A DNA stretch of 64,000 bases, taken from assembly GCA_945860895.1 (NCBI GenBank), contig CAMASK010000002.1:1-64000 (forward strand), written 5' to 3'. Of this stretch, positions 35,429-44,164 are shown piece by piece. This stretch comes from Bacteriovorax stolpii (GTDB lineage Bacteria; Bdellovibrionota; Bacteriovoracia; Bacteriovoracales; Bacteriovoracaceae). A program made the translations under genes and the position numbers. The notes under the pieces were generated by a model that had not been told where the DNA came from, did not search any database, and was given only the letters and a program-made list of their open reading frames with translations. Numbering within the stretch: position 1 is the stretch's first letter; each line of letters starts with the position of its first letter.

Positions 35429-36022
35429 ATGGCGATGACAAAAAAACAAAAAGAAGTTTTAGATTTTATTACTGAGTATGTGAGAGAGAACGATTACTCT
35501 CCAACTCAAAAAGAAATTCAGGAACATTTTGGGTTTAAATCACTTGGTTCAGTTCAGGATTACATAAAGTACCTTACTCTTGGTGGATATTTACTAAACG
35601 ACTCTCATTCTGTTCGCGGATTGATGCCGTCGACAGTTCAACAAAATACTGAAGAGATTCCCCTTTTGGGTTCTATTGCAGCTGGTGTTCCTATTGAAGC
35701 TATTGAAAATAGCGACAAGATCAGTGTACCAATACATATGCTAGGAAGAGGTCAATACTACGCTCTTAAAGTTAAGGGTGAGTCTATGATAGATGATGGG
35801 ATCTTAAGTGGTGATGTCGCCATTATTAGGCATCAGGATCAAGCCGAGAATGGGCAGATCGTGGTAGCCGTAGTTGACAATGAAACCACCTTGAAACATT
35901 TCTTTAAAAAACAAAAACAAATTGAGTTACATCCTGCGAACAAAACAATGAAGCCTATTATCATTAAAGACAAAGAATGTGAGATAAGAGGTGTAATGGT
36001 TGGGTTGCTCAGGACTTATTAG
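35429..36022 (+). CDS. lexA: LexA-family SOS repressor
   Basis: The 197-residue protein has an N-terminal winged helix (TKKQKEVLDFI, SPTQKEIQEHFGFKSLGSVQDY) and a C-terminal S24 autoprotease. The cleavage site is Ala85-Gly86 (IAAGVPIE), the catalytic serine is Ser119 (KGESM) and the lysine Lys156 (TTLKHF). The start at 35429, after GGAG, is preferred to a longer frame. It represses DNA-damage genes until RecA filaments trigger self-cleavage. Two direct repeats of 15 bp lie upstream as candidate operators. It ends 59 nt before a 65-residue gene. Confidence 0.95.
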   Translation: MAMTKKQKEVLDFITEYVRENDYSPTQKEIQEHFGFKSLGSVQDYIKYLTLGGYLLNDSHSVRGLMPSTVQQNTEEIPLLGSIAAGVPIEAIENSDKISVPIHMLGRGQYYALKVKGESMIDDGILSGDVAIIRHQDQAENGQIVVAVVDNETTLKHFFKKQKQIELHPANKTMKPIIIKDKECEIRGVMVGLLRTY

Positions 36023-36081
36023 TTCCACTTTCACTAAAAACACACGCATGTAATAGCTTCTATTCGTCAAGGAGGACGTTT

Positions 36082-36279
36082 ATGTTGGCACACACCTTTT
36101 CTCGCTCTGCTATGAATGATTTAAATGAAACAGAATTATTTTCAAAGATTCAATTAGAACTCATTAATCGCTATCAAGTGGATCCGAATCTGGCTTCAGA
36201 AATGACTTGGGATTTAATGGAAGTTCTCTCGGCGGTAGACAGTAACTTCGACATCTTTGAGAAATACTTTCTGCAATAG
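36082..36279 (+). CDS. Small unknown protein, 65 residues
   Basis: The ATG is preceded by AAGGAGGAC, an excellent ribosome-binding site. The product is helical and acidic (FSKIQLELINRYQVDPNL, then MTWDLMEVLSAVDSNF) with no signal or membrane segment. It follows lexA by 59 nt in the same direction and could be co-transcribed. No family is recognised. Confidence 0.6.
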   Translation: MLAHTFSRSAMNDLNETELFSKIQLELINRYQVDPNLASEMTWDLMEVLSAVDSNFDIFEKYFLQ

Positions 36280-36382
36280 ATTTCTCTCAAGCTAAACACG
36301 AAGACAATTATTTTACTCTCTGTAGCGAATGCGACGAGCATAAGGATTTTTTTGTCTTTTTTTTATAACAATTGGAGATCAA

Positions 36383-36472
36383 ATGATAACTGAACAAGAT
36401 TTATGGGTAAGCCGATCACTTTTAGTTTTTATGGGAAGCTTTATCTTCTTTAGTCTGATTGGCGCCATTTAA
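36383..36472 (+). CDS. Micropeptide with one membrane helix, 29 residues
   Basis: GGAG lies 5 nt before the ATG. The product has a short charged N-terminus (MITEQDLWVSRS) and one hydrophobic helix (LLVFMGSFIFFSLIGAI) up to the end. It is much too short for family assignment, but the signal and the hydrophobic pattern make translation plausible. It overlaps the end of the DUF5522 gene on the other strand by 4 nt. Confidence 0.4.
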   Translation: MITEQDLWVSRSLLVFMGSFIFFSLIGAI

Positions 36473-36846
36473 AATAAATAGGCTTCCACCATTTCTCTAG
36501 ATAAGTTCTGGTTTTGAAAATAAGGACGAAGATATAAATGCTTAATGACGATATGATTCTTTAGCAAGAAACCACAAACTTGATCTTTTAAAATGATAAG
36601 TCGTATATGATCAGGCCAGAATGTTTTCCATTCTACTGGATTCTGGCCTGATTCAATTATGATACTTTCAATTAAGCCAGAATCAGCTTCTGTCACTGCT
36701 CTAAACTGTAACCTGAGCTTTTTTAAAGTGAATCCATAAGGGCAATGTAAACAAGCAGACTTGCAGCAAGTGCCTTTATTCTTTAAATACTGGCTGGTAA
36801 AGACAGTATAACCCTCTGGAGTTTCGTAAGTGAGTTCCTTATACAT
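36469..36846 (-). CDS. DUF5522 protein fused to a truncated GNAT-like domain
   Basis: The 125-residue product starts with DUF5522-like text (YETPEGYTVFTSQYL, then CCKSACLHCPYGF), whose cysteines may bind a metal. It continues with what looks like the first part of a GNAT acetyltransferase: FRAVTEADSGLI, then ICGFLL-type strand, and LYLRPYFQNQNLSREMVEAYLF, which stops after the acetyl-CoA loop. The usual GNAT C-terminal strands are missing. The start is chosen at 36846 because an upstream ATG at 36906 would overlap the neighbour's start; a TATACT box lies upstream. Confidence 0.6.
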   Translation of the reverse strand: MYKELTYETPEGYTVFTSQYLKNKGTCCKSACLHCPYGFTLKKLRLQFRAVTEADSGLIESIIIESGQNPVEWKTFWPDHIRLIILKDQVCGFLLKNHIVIKHLYLRPYFQNQNLSREMVEAYLF

Positions 36847-36869
36847 AAGATCTAAAGTATAATAAAAAA

Positions 36870-37628
36870 ATGATTTTATGGCTCTTAATATATCAGTTGT
36901 TTGCATTTGCTCAAGATCCGGCGATTGAGGAGTACTGTTTTTCCAATGAAACTAAAATGCAGGAAGTACAATCAAGATTAAAATTCATTTTAATCCCGGC
37001 AGATAAAATAGAGCTAAATCAGAATTGCTTTACTATCAATACTCCGTCTCACCGAAGAGAATTGATCCAAAACTATGTCAGAAGAATAGAGCCTAATGCT
37101 CAAATTGCCTTTTCATCTGCCGAGCTCAAGCGAGAGCATTGCAAAATTAAAGTCGAGAAAGTCCGAAAAAAGAACGGAGATGGCTTAGCTGCTGGTTTAG
37201 ACGTAAAATTGAATCCATCAATTGATACTAATCAAAAGATGCAAATGGGCAGTGACATTACAAATATCCAGACCATGAAAGATTTTTCCCTTGCTGTAAA
37301 TCAAGACTCCATCACGGGAGAATGCAGAGCAATTAATTCTGATCGCTATGAAATAACTTTAACAGTAAAAAAAGAGGCTACTCCCCTATTACCACCCATG
37401 CCAGCAGGCACCGTTGTCGTTGTTGCCAATGCCCAAATTCCCAAAGAGCCGCAACAAACATCTTTGCTCCAAACAACTGTTCAGCTAAATCGCGGTCAAA
37501 AAATGGAAATTGGTTCAGTTGTAAAAAATCTAAGGAATGACTCGAAAAAAATTGATTTGAATACAGGTGCAAATCTGGATCATACGAATGATGATCAGAA
37601 TGAGATTGTGTATTTAAGCCTTGATTAA
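36870..37628 (+). CDS. Exported protein of unknown function
   Basis: The 252-residue protein has a signal peptide (ILWLLIYQLFAFA) and a mature domain with Cys in pairs (EEYCFSNE, QNCFTINT, EHCKIKVE, GECRAINS), so disulfides are plausible. The end (VQLNRGQKMEIGSVVKNL) resembles repeated beta hairpins but no family is recognised. Its start overlaps the control region of the divergent DUF5522 gene. Confidence 0.6.
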   Translation: MILWLLIYQLFAFAQDPAIEEYCFSNETKMQEVQSRLKFILIPADKIELNQNCFTINTPSHRRELIQNYVRRIEPNAQIAFSSAELKREHCKIKVEKVRKKNGDGLAAGLDVKLNPSIDTNQKMQMGSDITNIQTMKDFSLAVNQDSITGECRAINSDRYEITLTVKKEATPLLPPMPAGTVVVVANAQIPKEPQQTSLLQTTVQLNRGQKMEIGSVVKNLRNDSKKIDLNTGANLDHTNDDQNEIVYLSLD

Positions 37629-38338
37629 AATATAAAAACTTACACATTCTTACAGTAAGATCCAGTAAGAATTCAGCTTCAAGTTCGAGACATTGTTCAT
37701 CTAATGGGCCGAACAAAATCTAACCTGACATTTTTGCCCCCGCTTATTTTGAGATGTGGCAATATGACTCCTGCCTTTTTTATTTTGACTGACTGAATCA
37801 ATGAGGCATTTAACTAATTTAGAAGGTTCATTGAATCAAGAAACATTGGCATGTGGGTTGCTTTAAAAAGGGAAGCAGAGGAAATGAACTCCAAAAAATA
37901 GTTCAAAAAATGTCCCAGGAATAGTTTTGCTAACCACTAAGCTCTTCCTCAATATCCTCCCACACCACTTTCACCGTTCCTTCCTCTGCAGGTTATTTAA
38001 AAATTAAAAAAGGCTCGAGAATTCGAGCCTTTTTTAATTTTTAGAAATTTTAAATGCCATAGCTCCGATATTTGCACCAGTATCCATTTGTCCTATTTGG
38101 CCAGCTTGGCCCCATTCAAGACTAATGGACTAAGGTTTTTCGAACATTTAGCTACCCACAAATTTTGGCACAGATCATGCTTAATAGATCTTGAGCTGAG
38201 GGTGATGAACTCCATAAAAGTTCACAAAAGAATCCCCGAAATTTGAAAAGTAAAACCATTCAAATTTCTCCCCATTCTGCACTTCACCCCATCACCGTTC
38301 CACCCTCAGCAGGTTTTCTTTTTTCAAGATCTACTAAT
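37629..38338. other. Gene-free 0.7 kb with a diverged tandem duplication
   Basis: No intact gene was found. Two stretches of about 190 bp (near 37810-37996 and 38125-38325) resemble one another: both have ATGAACTCC...GTTCA near 37887 and 38204, and both end with a 23-bp block (TCACCGTTCC..CCTC.GCAGGTT, four mismatches at most) near 37971 and 38291. On the minus strand the blocks read PAEEGTV and PAEGGTV before short tails ending in stops. Between them, just before the terminator at 37999-38042, a minus-strand frame near 38043-38135 reads SISLEWGQAGQIGQMDTGAN and ends ISKN plus a stop, preceded by a stop. These look like decayed coding ends. Confidence 0.55.
37999..38042. terminator. 20-bp bidirectional terminator hairpin
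   Basis: AAAAATTAAAAAAGGCTCGA pairs with its complete complement across a 4-nt loop (GAAT), a 20-bp perfect stem with A/T-tracts on both sides, which gives a T-run in either direction. It is the strongest terminator in the window. It sits inside the gene-free region, with no intact gene next to it on the minus side. Confidence 0.85.
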
Positions 38339-38791
38339 TTATTTCATCCATTCATATAAATGATAATGCTCTCCAGACATGCTGAGTGCCTCATAGACTT
38401 TTTGCGCTCTCATATTGGTTTTATCGACATAAAGCCTTAAACCCCTGAACTCTTTTGAGTCTTGAACCATCTTCTTTAAATGGCCATACAGACTACGATA
38501 AACTCCATTCTGTCGATGATCTGGATGAACATAAACTGAATGAATCCAAAGTACCGTACCATTTCGCCAGTCACTCCATTCAGGAATTGTAAGTAAACAA
38601 CCAATAACATTGCCGTTTAATTCAGCTAACCAATATTTCCCTTTAGCAGGATCATCAAAAATGGCACTTACTCCTAGTTCCACAGTTGCAGGATCAAGCT
38701 TCATATTCTCAGTTTCTAACGCCATTTTTATTTGATAGTCAGCAATGACTTGGATATCAAAAAGAAGGCCTGGTCTAATTTTAATATTCAT
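38339..38791 (-). CDS. GNAT-family acetyltransferase
   Basis: This 150-residue protein is a single GNAT domain: IRPGLLFDIQVIADY at the N-terminus, GCLLTIPEWSDWR, and the acetyl-CoA loop VHPDHRQNGVYRSL followed by LRLYVDKTNMRAQKVY. It acetylates an unknown amine. It is the last of a four-gene operon rapA-thioredoxin-DUF6952-GNAT, with overlaps of 1 nt. The 3' end abuts the gene-free region. Confidence 0.85.
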   Translation of the reverse strand: MNIKIRPGLLFDIQVIADYQIKMALETENMKLDPATVELGVSAIFDDPAKGKYWLAELNGNVIGCLLTIPEWSDWRNGTVLWIHSVYVHPDHRQNGVYRSLYGHLKKMVQDSKEFRGLRLYVDKTNMRAQKVYEALSMSGEHYHLYEWMK

Positions 38792-39027
38792 CAGGCAAGT
38801 ACTCCTCTGACACGTTTAGAAAATTCCCTTAAAGCTTCGTTCATATTCATGCCTTGGTCGATCAGAGTTCTCAATTCAGCGGCTTGAAGATAATCACTCA
38901 TTTGATCACCGTCATCTTCCTGAGTTTTCACAGGAGCAATGCCAGTAGATTCAAATTCATCAGCAAATTTATACAATTCTTCTGCAGTGTACTTTTGAGT
39001 GAGTTCTTTTAAAGATTTAACATCCAT
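38791..39027 (-). CDS. DUF6952-like small protein
   Basis: This 78-residue protein (MDVKSLKELTQKYTAEEL and a C-terminal helix EALREFSKRV) matches the small DUF6952 pattern that often sits next to thioredoxin in Bacteroidetes and others, usually together with a peroxiredoxin. Here it sits between a thioredoxin and a GNAT gene, overlapping each by 1 nt. There is no membrane segment. Function unknown. Confidence 0.6.
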   Translation of the reverse strand: MDVKSLKELTQKYTAEELYKFADEFESTGIAPVKTQEDDGDQMSDYLQAAELRTLIDQGMNMNEALREFSKRVRGVLA

Positions 39028-39347
39028 TATTGAGCCTTCATGAGTAAGAGAAAGTTTCTAAAAGCATCCTCTTTGGCCACATTAACGAGTCCTTGGGGTT
39101 CACCATTCTTAAAGCATCCAATGGAAGGCAATCCCTCAAGTTCGATCATTGATTTAATTTTAGGATTTTTTTCAACATCGATTTTAAAAATTTTGACAGC
39201 CTCTTCACTGGCGACGCGGGCGAACATGGGAGCAGCCATTCTACAAGAGCCACACCAAGAAGCGTAAAAATCAATAAAGACCAGCGGTTCTTTTTCAATC
39301 ACATCAAAAATAGTATCGTCTTCTAATTCTAACATATGCATAGACAT
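39027..39347 (-). CDS. Thioredoxin-family protein
   Basis: This is a 106-residue thioredoxin fold with active site WCGSC (residues around 31-35), where classic thioredoxin has WCGPC, followed by the cis-proline in GLPSIGCF. It should act as a cytoplasmic thiol reductant or reductase partner. The start is 6 nt from the rapA stop, and the 3' end overlaps the DUF6952 gene by 1 nt, so it belongs to the rapA operon. An ATG four codons downstream is an alternative start. Confidence 0.88.
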   Translation of the reverse strand: MSMHMLELEDDTIFDVIEKEPLVFIDFYASWCGSCRMAAPMFARVASEEAVKIFKIDVEKNPKIKSMIELEGLPSIGCFKNGEPQGLVNVAKEDAFRNFLLLMKAQ

Positions 39348-39353
39348 TCCCTT

Positions 39354-42092
39354 TTAGCTAACAACCAGTCTGATTGAATCAAGCGATAGTTCGGCTTTTT
39401 CCATCGCTTTTAACATGTTATCTCTATTAAATTTAAGAAGTAAAATTTCCGTTTCTGATACGGTTGGATTTACTTTTCGAAGGGCCTGGAGTCGATCAAT
39501 TTCAGAATTCATTGACTTGAGCATATCATCTCTGAATTTCTCCTTGTACTGCTTGGCGCGGGCAATACATAATTCTTTGCCTTTTTTGATACACTCTTTA
39601 AGAAAATCTTTTGGCAACTCTTTCATTTGAGCACGCTTCTCCTGGTCAATAGTGCCAGTATTCTCATCCAAAAATTTCTTAGGCAATTTTTGAGTCATAT
39701 CCTGAAATTGAGAATTTAAAAGAACCCGAAGTGGAGTTGGAGGAAAATATTTTTGCAACTGAAGCTTCCTGTCACCAATGCAACTTAATAAATAATATCC
39801 TTCAAAGAGAAAGTTTTCTTTGGAAGGAGTTTTCCAGGAAGCAATTGTAACATTCCCCATTTCTTTTGATGAAATAAAATCCATGATACCAACAACCATC
39901 GGATGGTCCCAACTTAAAAAAGTCACATCATCGCGTTTTAGGGCATTTTCACGCTTAAATGTTATAGTCATGCCTTCATTTTCCAGACCAGGAAAGTGTG
40001 GCAAATACATATTGTCTCCGGGGCGAATTAAGAAAGTATAAGGATCGTTCATGTCTTCAGCATCAACCCCAAGTTGATTGAATAAGTTGAGCATGAAATC
40101 TCGCAAATCAATGGAATCGTCTTGTGCTTTCAGTTCACTAATAAAGCTCATCGCCTTTCCATGGTGAAAAGAATTGAACTCAATCAGTTGATCTTGGCCT
40201 TCCTCTAGTTTTTTCTCGATCTCACCATGAAATTGCTGAGTTTTACCTAAAAAAGATTTAAATTCTTTTTCAGGAAAATCGCCCTCCTCAGTGGCCGCCA
40301 AAAGTTTAACTAAATCTTCCCTAACAGTTGCATACAATTCTGTTCCACCACGAGGAGAAGATTCAAAAGCATTAAAGCCTTCATGGTACCAGCGCATGAG
40401 TAATTCTTCGTTTGATTTTTCAACGTAAGGTACATGAATTTGGATATTATTTTTTTGGCCAATTCTATCTAATCGACCAATCCTTTGTTCAAGCAGATCA
40501 GGAAGCTTGGGTAAATCAAACAGGATTAAATGTTTTGCAAATTCAAAATTTCTACCTTCAGAGCCAATTTCCGTAGAAAGAAGAATATCTGCGCCTTCAG
40601 GATCAGCAAAGTAAGCTGCTTGCCTGTCTCGGTTCATGAGATTCATCCCTGAATGAAAGAATGCCACTTTTGCAGTGGTTTTATCCTTTAAAACTTTTTC
40701 CAAATCAACCACGACATCTTTATCATGACAAATAAGTAGCGTTTTATCGGTTTTATGCTGTTCCATAAATTCGGCCAGCCAATTGGATTTCAATTCAAAA
40801 AGTTTTTTTTCTGGATTTTTTGTCTTGCCCAGTTTTATTGAATGCGGATGAAAAATACGTTTAGGAAAGAATTCCTGAAAAGTGGCCATGGTCTTTCTGG
40901 TATTTCTAAAATAAACCCTACCAGTTCCATGACGATCGACTAACATTTGCAAGGCCTGATCTCTGTCTAATCCTTCAGCTTCCATGCCAAGTTTTTCTTT
41001 TAATGATTTTTTATCTGCAGCTGTGAGAGTTTTATTAGAAATGAGCTTATTTGCCAGATCAGAAATGGGCTTATACCCCATCGTCTCTTCTACAAAATGA
41101 TTGAAATCATGAAAACGATTGGGGTCTAATAAATGTAGTCGAGCATAGTGTCCAGCTAGACCCAAAATCTCAGGAGTTCCTGAAAGTAAAAGAACTCCCG
41201 CAGTATCTTTAGCAAGTGCGGCTACAAAATCATATTCCATAGAAGAATGATCCGGGGTCCAGCGCAATTGATGTGCTTCATCCACCACTAACAAATCCCA
41301 CTTGGATTCCATGGCCTGGTCCATCAACCAATCCTCCTGCATCAAATATTTAATGGAAGCAACGAAGAATTGCCCCTCTTCAAATGGCTCATCCCCTTTT
41401 TTAAAACCAGCATCATGATTAATTGTTTTAAAAGTTAATTGAAATTTTCGAAGCATTTCAACAAACCATTGATAGACCAAGGAGTCCGGCACCAAAATCA
41501 AGGCACGTTCGACTCGTCCTGTAAGAATCAAGTGATGAAGGATTAAACCCGCTTCAATGGTTTTACCCAGCCCAACTTCATCGGCCAGTAAAACTCTGGG
41601 ACGGCTTCTTTTTGCAACTTCACTGGCCACATACATTTGATGTGGAATGAGACTTACTTTCGGTCCAGTAAAGCCACGAGTTGGTGAAATAAAAAGTTTT
41701 CTTTGATTTAATAAAGTCTCATAGCGCATTTTAAAAAATTCGTTGGAATCAATATTGCCAGCGAAGAGACGCTCTTCAGGTTTAGAAAATGACAGGGTAT
41801 CTGCCAGCTGAGTTTCCGAAAGAGATTTTCCCTGACCTACATACGTAACTATTCCTGAATCTTCAGAGATAGACTCTACATTAAACACTTCACCATTCTG
41901 CGCCTTAACCTCGTCCCCTTGTACAAAACGAATTCTTCTCAAAGGTGCCGTTTGAGTGCCATAGCGGCGATCAACTTTAGCGGCTGGAAAAAAACAAGTG
42001 ACAGTTTTGGCTTCTATCTCGACTATTACTCCTAAGCCTAACTCAGGTTCAGATTCCGATATCCAGCGTTGGCCTATGATGAACTGCTTCAT
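39354..42092 (-). CDS. rapA: RNA polymerase-associated protein RapA (SNF2-type ATPase)
   Basis: RapA recycles stalled RNA polymerase. The 912-residue protein has an N-terminal domain (FIIGQRWISESEPELGLG), then the SNF2/helicase core: LADEVGLGKTIEAG (Walker A), VVDEAHQLRW (DEAH-type box), LLLSGTPE, and STEIGSEGRNF and QRIGRLDRIGQ (motifs V and VI). The C-terminal extension is about 300 residues and matches RapA. The ATG at 42092 follows GGGAGGGGAG. It heads a rapA-thioredoxin-DUF6952-GNAT operon. Confidence 0.93.
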   Translation of the reverse strand: MKQFIIGQRWISESEPELGLGVIVEIEAKTVTCFFPAAKVDRRYGTQTAPLRRIRFVQGDEVKAQNGEVFNVESISEDSGIVTYVGQGKSLSETQLADTLSFSKPEERLFAGNIDSNEFFKMRYETLLNQRKLFISPTRGFTGPKVSLIPHQMYVASEVAKRSRPRVLLADEVGLGKTIEAGLILHHLILTGRVERALILVPDSLVYQWFVEMLRKFQLTFKTINHDAGFKKGDEPFEEGQFFVASIKYLMQEDWLMDQAMESKWDLLVVDEAHQLRWTPDHSSMEYDFVAALAKDTAGVLLLSGTPEILGLAGHYARLHLLDPNRFHDFNHFVEETMGYKPISDLANKLISNKTLTAADKKSLKEKLGMEAEGLDRDQALQMLVDRHGTGRVYFRNTRKTMATFQEFFPKRIFHPHSIKLGKTKNPEKKLFELKSNWLAEFMEQHKTDKTLLICHDKDVVVDLEKVLKDKTTAKVAFFHSGMNLMNRDRQAAYFADPEGADILLSTEIGSEGRNFEFAKHLILFDLPKLPDLLEQRIGRLDRIGQKNNIQIHVPYVEKSNEELLMRWYHEGFNAFESSPRGGTELYATVREDLVKLLAATEEGDFPEKEFKSFLGKTQQFHGEIEKKLEEGQDQLIEFNSFHHGKAMSFISELKAQDDSIDLRDFMLNLFNQLGVDAEDMNDPYTFLIRPGDNMYLPHFPGLENEGMTITFKRENALKRDDVTFLSWDHPMVVGIMDFISSKEMGNVTIASWKTPSKENFLFEGYYLLSCIGDRKLQLQKYFPPTPLRVLLNSQFQDMTQKLPKKFLDENTGTIDQEKRAQMKELPKDFLKECIKKGKELCIARAKQYKEKFRDDMLKSMNSEIDRLQALRKVNPTVSETEILLLKFNRDNMLKAMEKAELSLDSIRLVVS

Positions 42093-42169
42093 CTCCCCTC
42101 CCGGGATTGGTGACAAATACACAAGTTTGAACCAAGATATTAGCAAATGCCACAAAGGGGTAAAAGCAT

Positions 42170-43375
42170 ATGATGAAAAAAACTTTGATGTGTTTAGCTT
42201 TAATGCTGTTTTTTAGCACTTTAAGTGTATTCGCCAAGAGTATAAATGCTGGACCGTGGCGTTTTGAGCTTCGTATGACCAATGCGGTGGTGCCTTTTAT
42301 CATTGAATTTGAATATGACAAAAATAAGCACCTGACTGGAATTTTAAAAAATGGAAAAGAAAAAATCCCCTTAAACGACATAGCCTACATCGACAAGGAC
42401 ATCATCATCCCTCTTGGTGCCTTTGAAATCGCCCTGGAACTACAACAGCAGGAAGAAAATATTTTGATTGGTAACTTAGTCCGTCGGAACAAAAATCCAA
42501 TGGTAAAGACTAATATTATTGGAATTCAAGGGATAAAAGAGCGCTATCCGGGAAGAAAGACTAAACCGACAATTGATTTAAATGGGACTTGGTCACTTGA
42601 ACTTACTGATGACAATGATATTAAAAGTAAGGGGGTGGGAACGTTTAAACAAAAAAACAATAAACTGAGTGGCAGCATTTTAACTCCAACAGGAGATTAT
42701 CGATATCTATCGGGTTATGTTTCTGGGGATCAGTTTGAGGCAGCTAGTTTTGATGGTGTATACAATTATATTTTTAAAGGTGCAGTCAAAAATGGAACTT
42801 TAGAGGCATCCATTCTTTCCAATTTAACTACCAAAGTGAAAGGAATAAAAGATCCTAAAGCTGAATTACCAGATCCTTATGCTCAAACCCAAATCAAAGA
42901 AATGAAATTTATTTTCCCTGATCTTTCAGGACAAAATGTTTCCTTAAATCATTTAAAGTTTCAAAATAAACCAGTCATTATTCAAATTTTTGGTTCATGG
43001 TGCCCTAATTGTTTGGATGAAATGAACTATCTAGTTCCTTGGTATAATGCAAATCATAAAAGAGGGATTGAAATTGTAGCACTCGCTTTTGAAAGAAGTT
43101 TAGGTGCTAAAGAAGCTACCGTTCAATTACTTAAACTCCGCAACAGATTGAAAGTTCCCTATCCAATTCTTCAAGTTGGTTCCACATCAGAAGATAAACC
43201 AGTAGATAAACTGCCAGGACTTACTAATTTTATTTCTTTTCCCACGACAATCTTTTTAAATAAAAAACATCAAGTTGTTAAAGTTCATGCTGGATTTACC
43301 GGGCCAAGTACTGGTGATTTTTTTGAAAAATGGAAACAAGAATTCAACGAAACGGTAAATGAATTATTGGACTAA
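42170..43375 (+). CDS. TlpA-like exported thioredoxin with long N-terminal domain
   Basis: This 401-residue protein has a signal peptide, about 220 residues of unknown beta-rich sequence (GTWSLELTDDNDIKSKGVG with repeated FKG/GTLEA elements), and a C-terminal TlpA/ResA-type thioredoxin domain. The active site is FGSWCPNCLDEM near residue 277, and TFLNKKHQVV is the usual late strand. It likely reduces disulfides in the periplasm. The N-terminal part could bind a partner protein or a lipid. Confidence 0.85.
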   Translation: MMKKTLMCLALMLFFSTLSVFAKSINAGPWRFELRMTNAVVPFIIEFEYDKNKHLTGILKNGKEKIPLNDIAYIDKDIIIPLGAFEIALELQQQEENILIGNLVRRNKNPMVKTNIIGIQGIKERYPGRKTKPTIDLNGTWSLELTDDNDIKSKGVGTFKQKNNKLSGSILTPTGDYRYLSGYVSGDQFEAASFDGVYNYIFKGAVKNGTLEASILSNLTTKVKGIKDPKAELPDPYAQTQIKEMKFIFPDLSGQNVSLNHLKFQNKPVIIQIFGSWCPNCLDEMNYLVPWYNANHKRGIEIVALAFERSLGAKEATVQLLKLRNRLKVPYPILQVGSTSEDKPVDKLPGLTNFISFPTTIFLNKKHQVVKVHAGFTGPSTGDFFEKWKQEFNETVNELLD

Positions 43376-43376
43376 T

Positions 43377-43531
43377 ATGCTAAAAACTATCTCACTCCTT
43401 ATATTGTCGAACGTATTTATGACTTACGCCTGGTATGGGCAGTGGGATTTATGAAAGTTCCGCTTAATCGCAATTTTTTATATGCTTCAATTTGTTTACT
43501 TGGAGCTGTTTTCTTAATTTTTAGGAAATAA
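43377..43531 (+). pseudogene. Internally deleted DUF486 (DMT) permease gene
   Basis: The first frame reads MLKTISLLILSNVFMTYAWY before a stop after 25 codons (TGA at 43452-43454). This is a strong match by eye to the N-terminus of DUF486 permeases. In another frame, starting at ATG 43451, comes LYASICLLGAVFLIFRK and a stop, like the last helix of the same family. The normal gene is about 330 bp; the middle two helices and about 180 bp are missing and the frames are shifted. It lies between the TlpA-like and DUF2231 genes. Confidence 0.65.
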
Positions 43532-43534
43532 TTT

Positions 43535-44158
43535 TTAATCATCTTCCTGTTTAAGATCATCTCCATCCTCTTGAATGGCATCTTCTTCATTGGACCCATA
43601 ATCAGTGTCATCTGACTTTAAGCTCTCATTTTCTTCAGTGGGCACTGTGGACTCGGAGGTATTCATTCCAGGTGTAGGTAATAAGCCAGAATTACTATGA
43701 TCCTGAAAAGGTATGTACGCGTTAGCTGCACCTTGATGATAGACAAGCTTCCCTCCTAGCTCTCCAGCGCTGTAGGCTAAATAACAAGCGACGACACTAA
43801 CCAAGCAAACAAACATATGAGCGAAAAATTGAATTTCTTTTCTAAGAAAAAAAGCTGCTACAGAAACGACTAAAGCAAGTACTGTAGAACCAACAAAAAC
43901 TTCAGCTGCTTCTTCATGCTCATGAATGATTCTTTTATCTATGACCTTTTCAACCTGATGCTCCTCATCTTCTCCCGTCTCAAGAGAAATGTAGCCTGTT
44001 ATCGTAGTAACTAATTGTAGACCAATAATGATAAGCCAAGCTTGATGGTTCATTTTACCAGTCTTCGTCATATAGGCAAAAACAAATATTAATGCTGGCA
44101 AAATGAAAGTTAGCGCTATTGGAAAGTGAACAATCATGGGGTGAAAAGGTAAATTCAT
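43535..44158 (-). CDS. DUF2231-like membrane protein with acidic tail
   Basis: The 207-residue protein begins HPMIVHFPIALTFILPALIF, a typical DUF2231 start, with four transmembrane helices and a later GELGGKLVY block. Residues about 160-207 are a very acidic tail (EEDAIQEDGDDLKQEDD) of unknown role. DUF2231 proteins are predicted inner-membrane proteins without a known function. It converges on the DUF486 pseudogene, whose stop lies 3 nt from its own. Confidence 0.7.
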   Translation of the reverse strand: MNLPFHPMIVHFPIALTFILPALIFVFAYMTKTGKMNHQAWLIIIGLQLVTTITGYISLETGEDEEHQVEKVIDKRIIHEHEEAAEVFVGSTVLALVVSVAAFFLRKEIQFFAHMFVCLVSVVACYLAYSAGELGGKLVYHQGAANAYIPFQDHSNSGLLPTPGMNTSESTVPTEENESLKSDDTDYGSNEEDAIQEDGDDLKQEDD

Positions 44159-44164
44159 ACAATC

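Noticed and set aside
37629-38338. A CRISPR array or integron attC cassettes
   Set aside because: Only two diverged copies occur, without regular spacers or nearby Cas or integrase genes.
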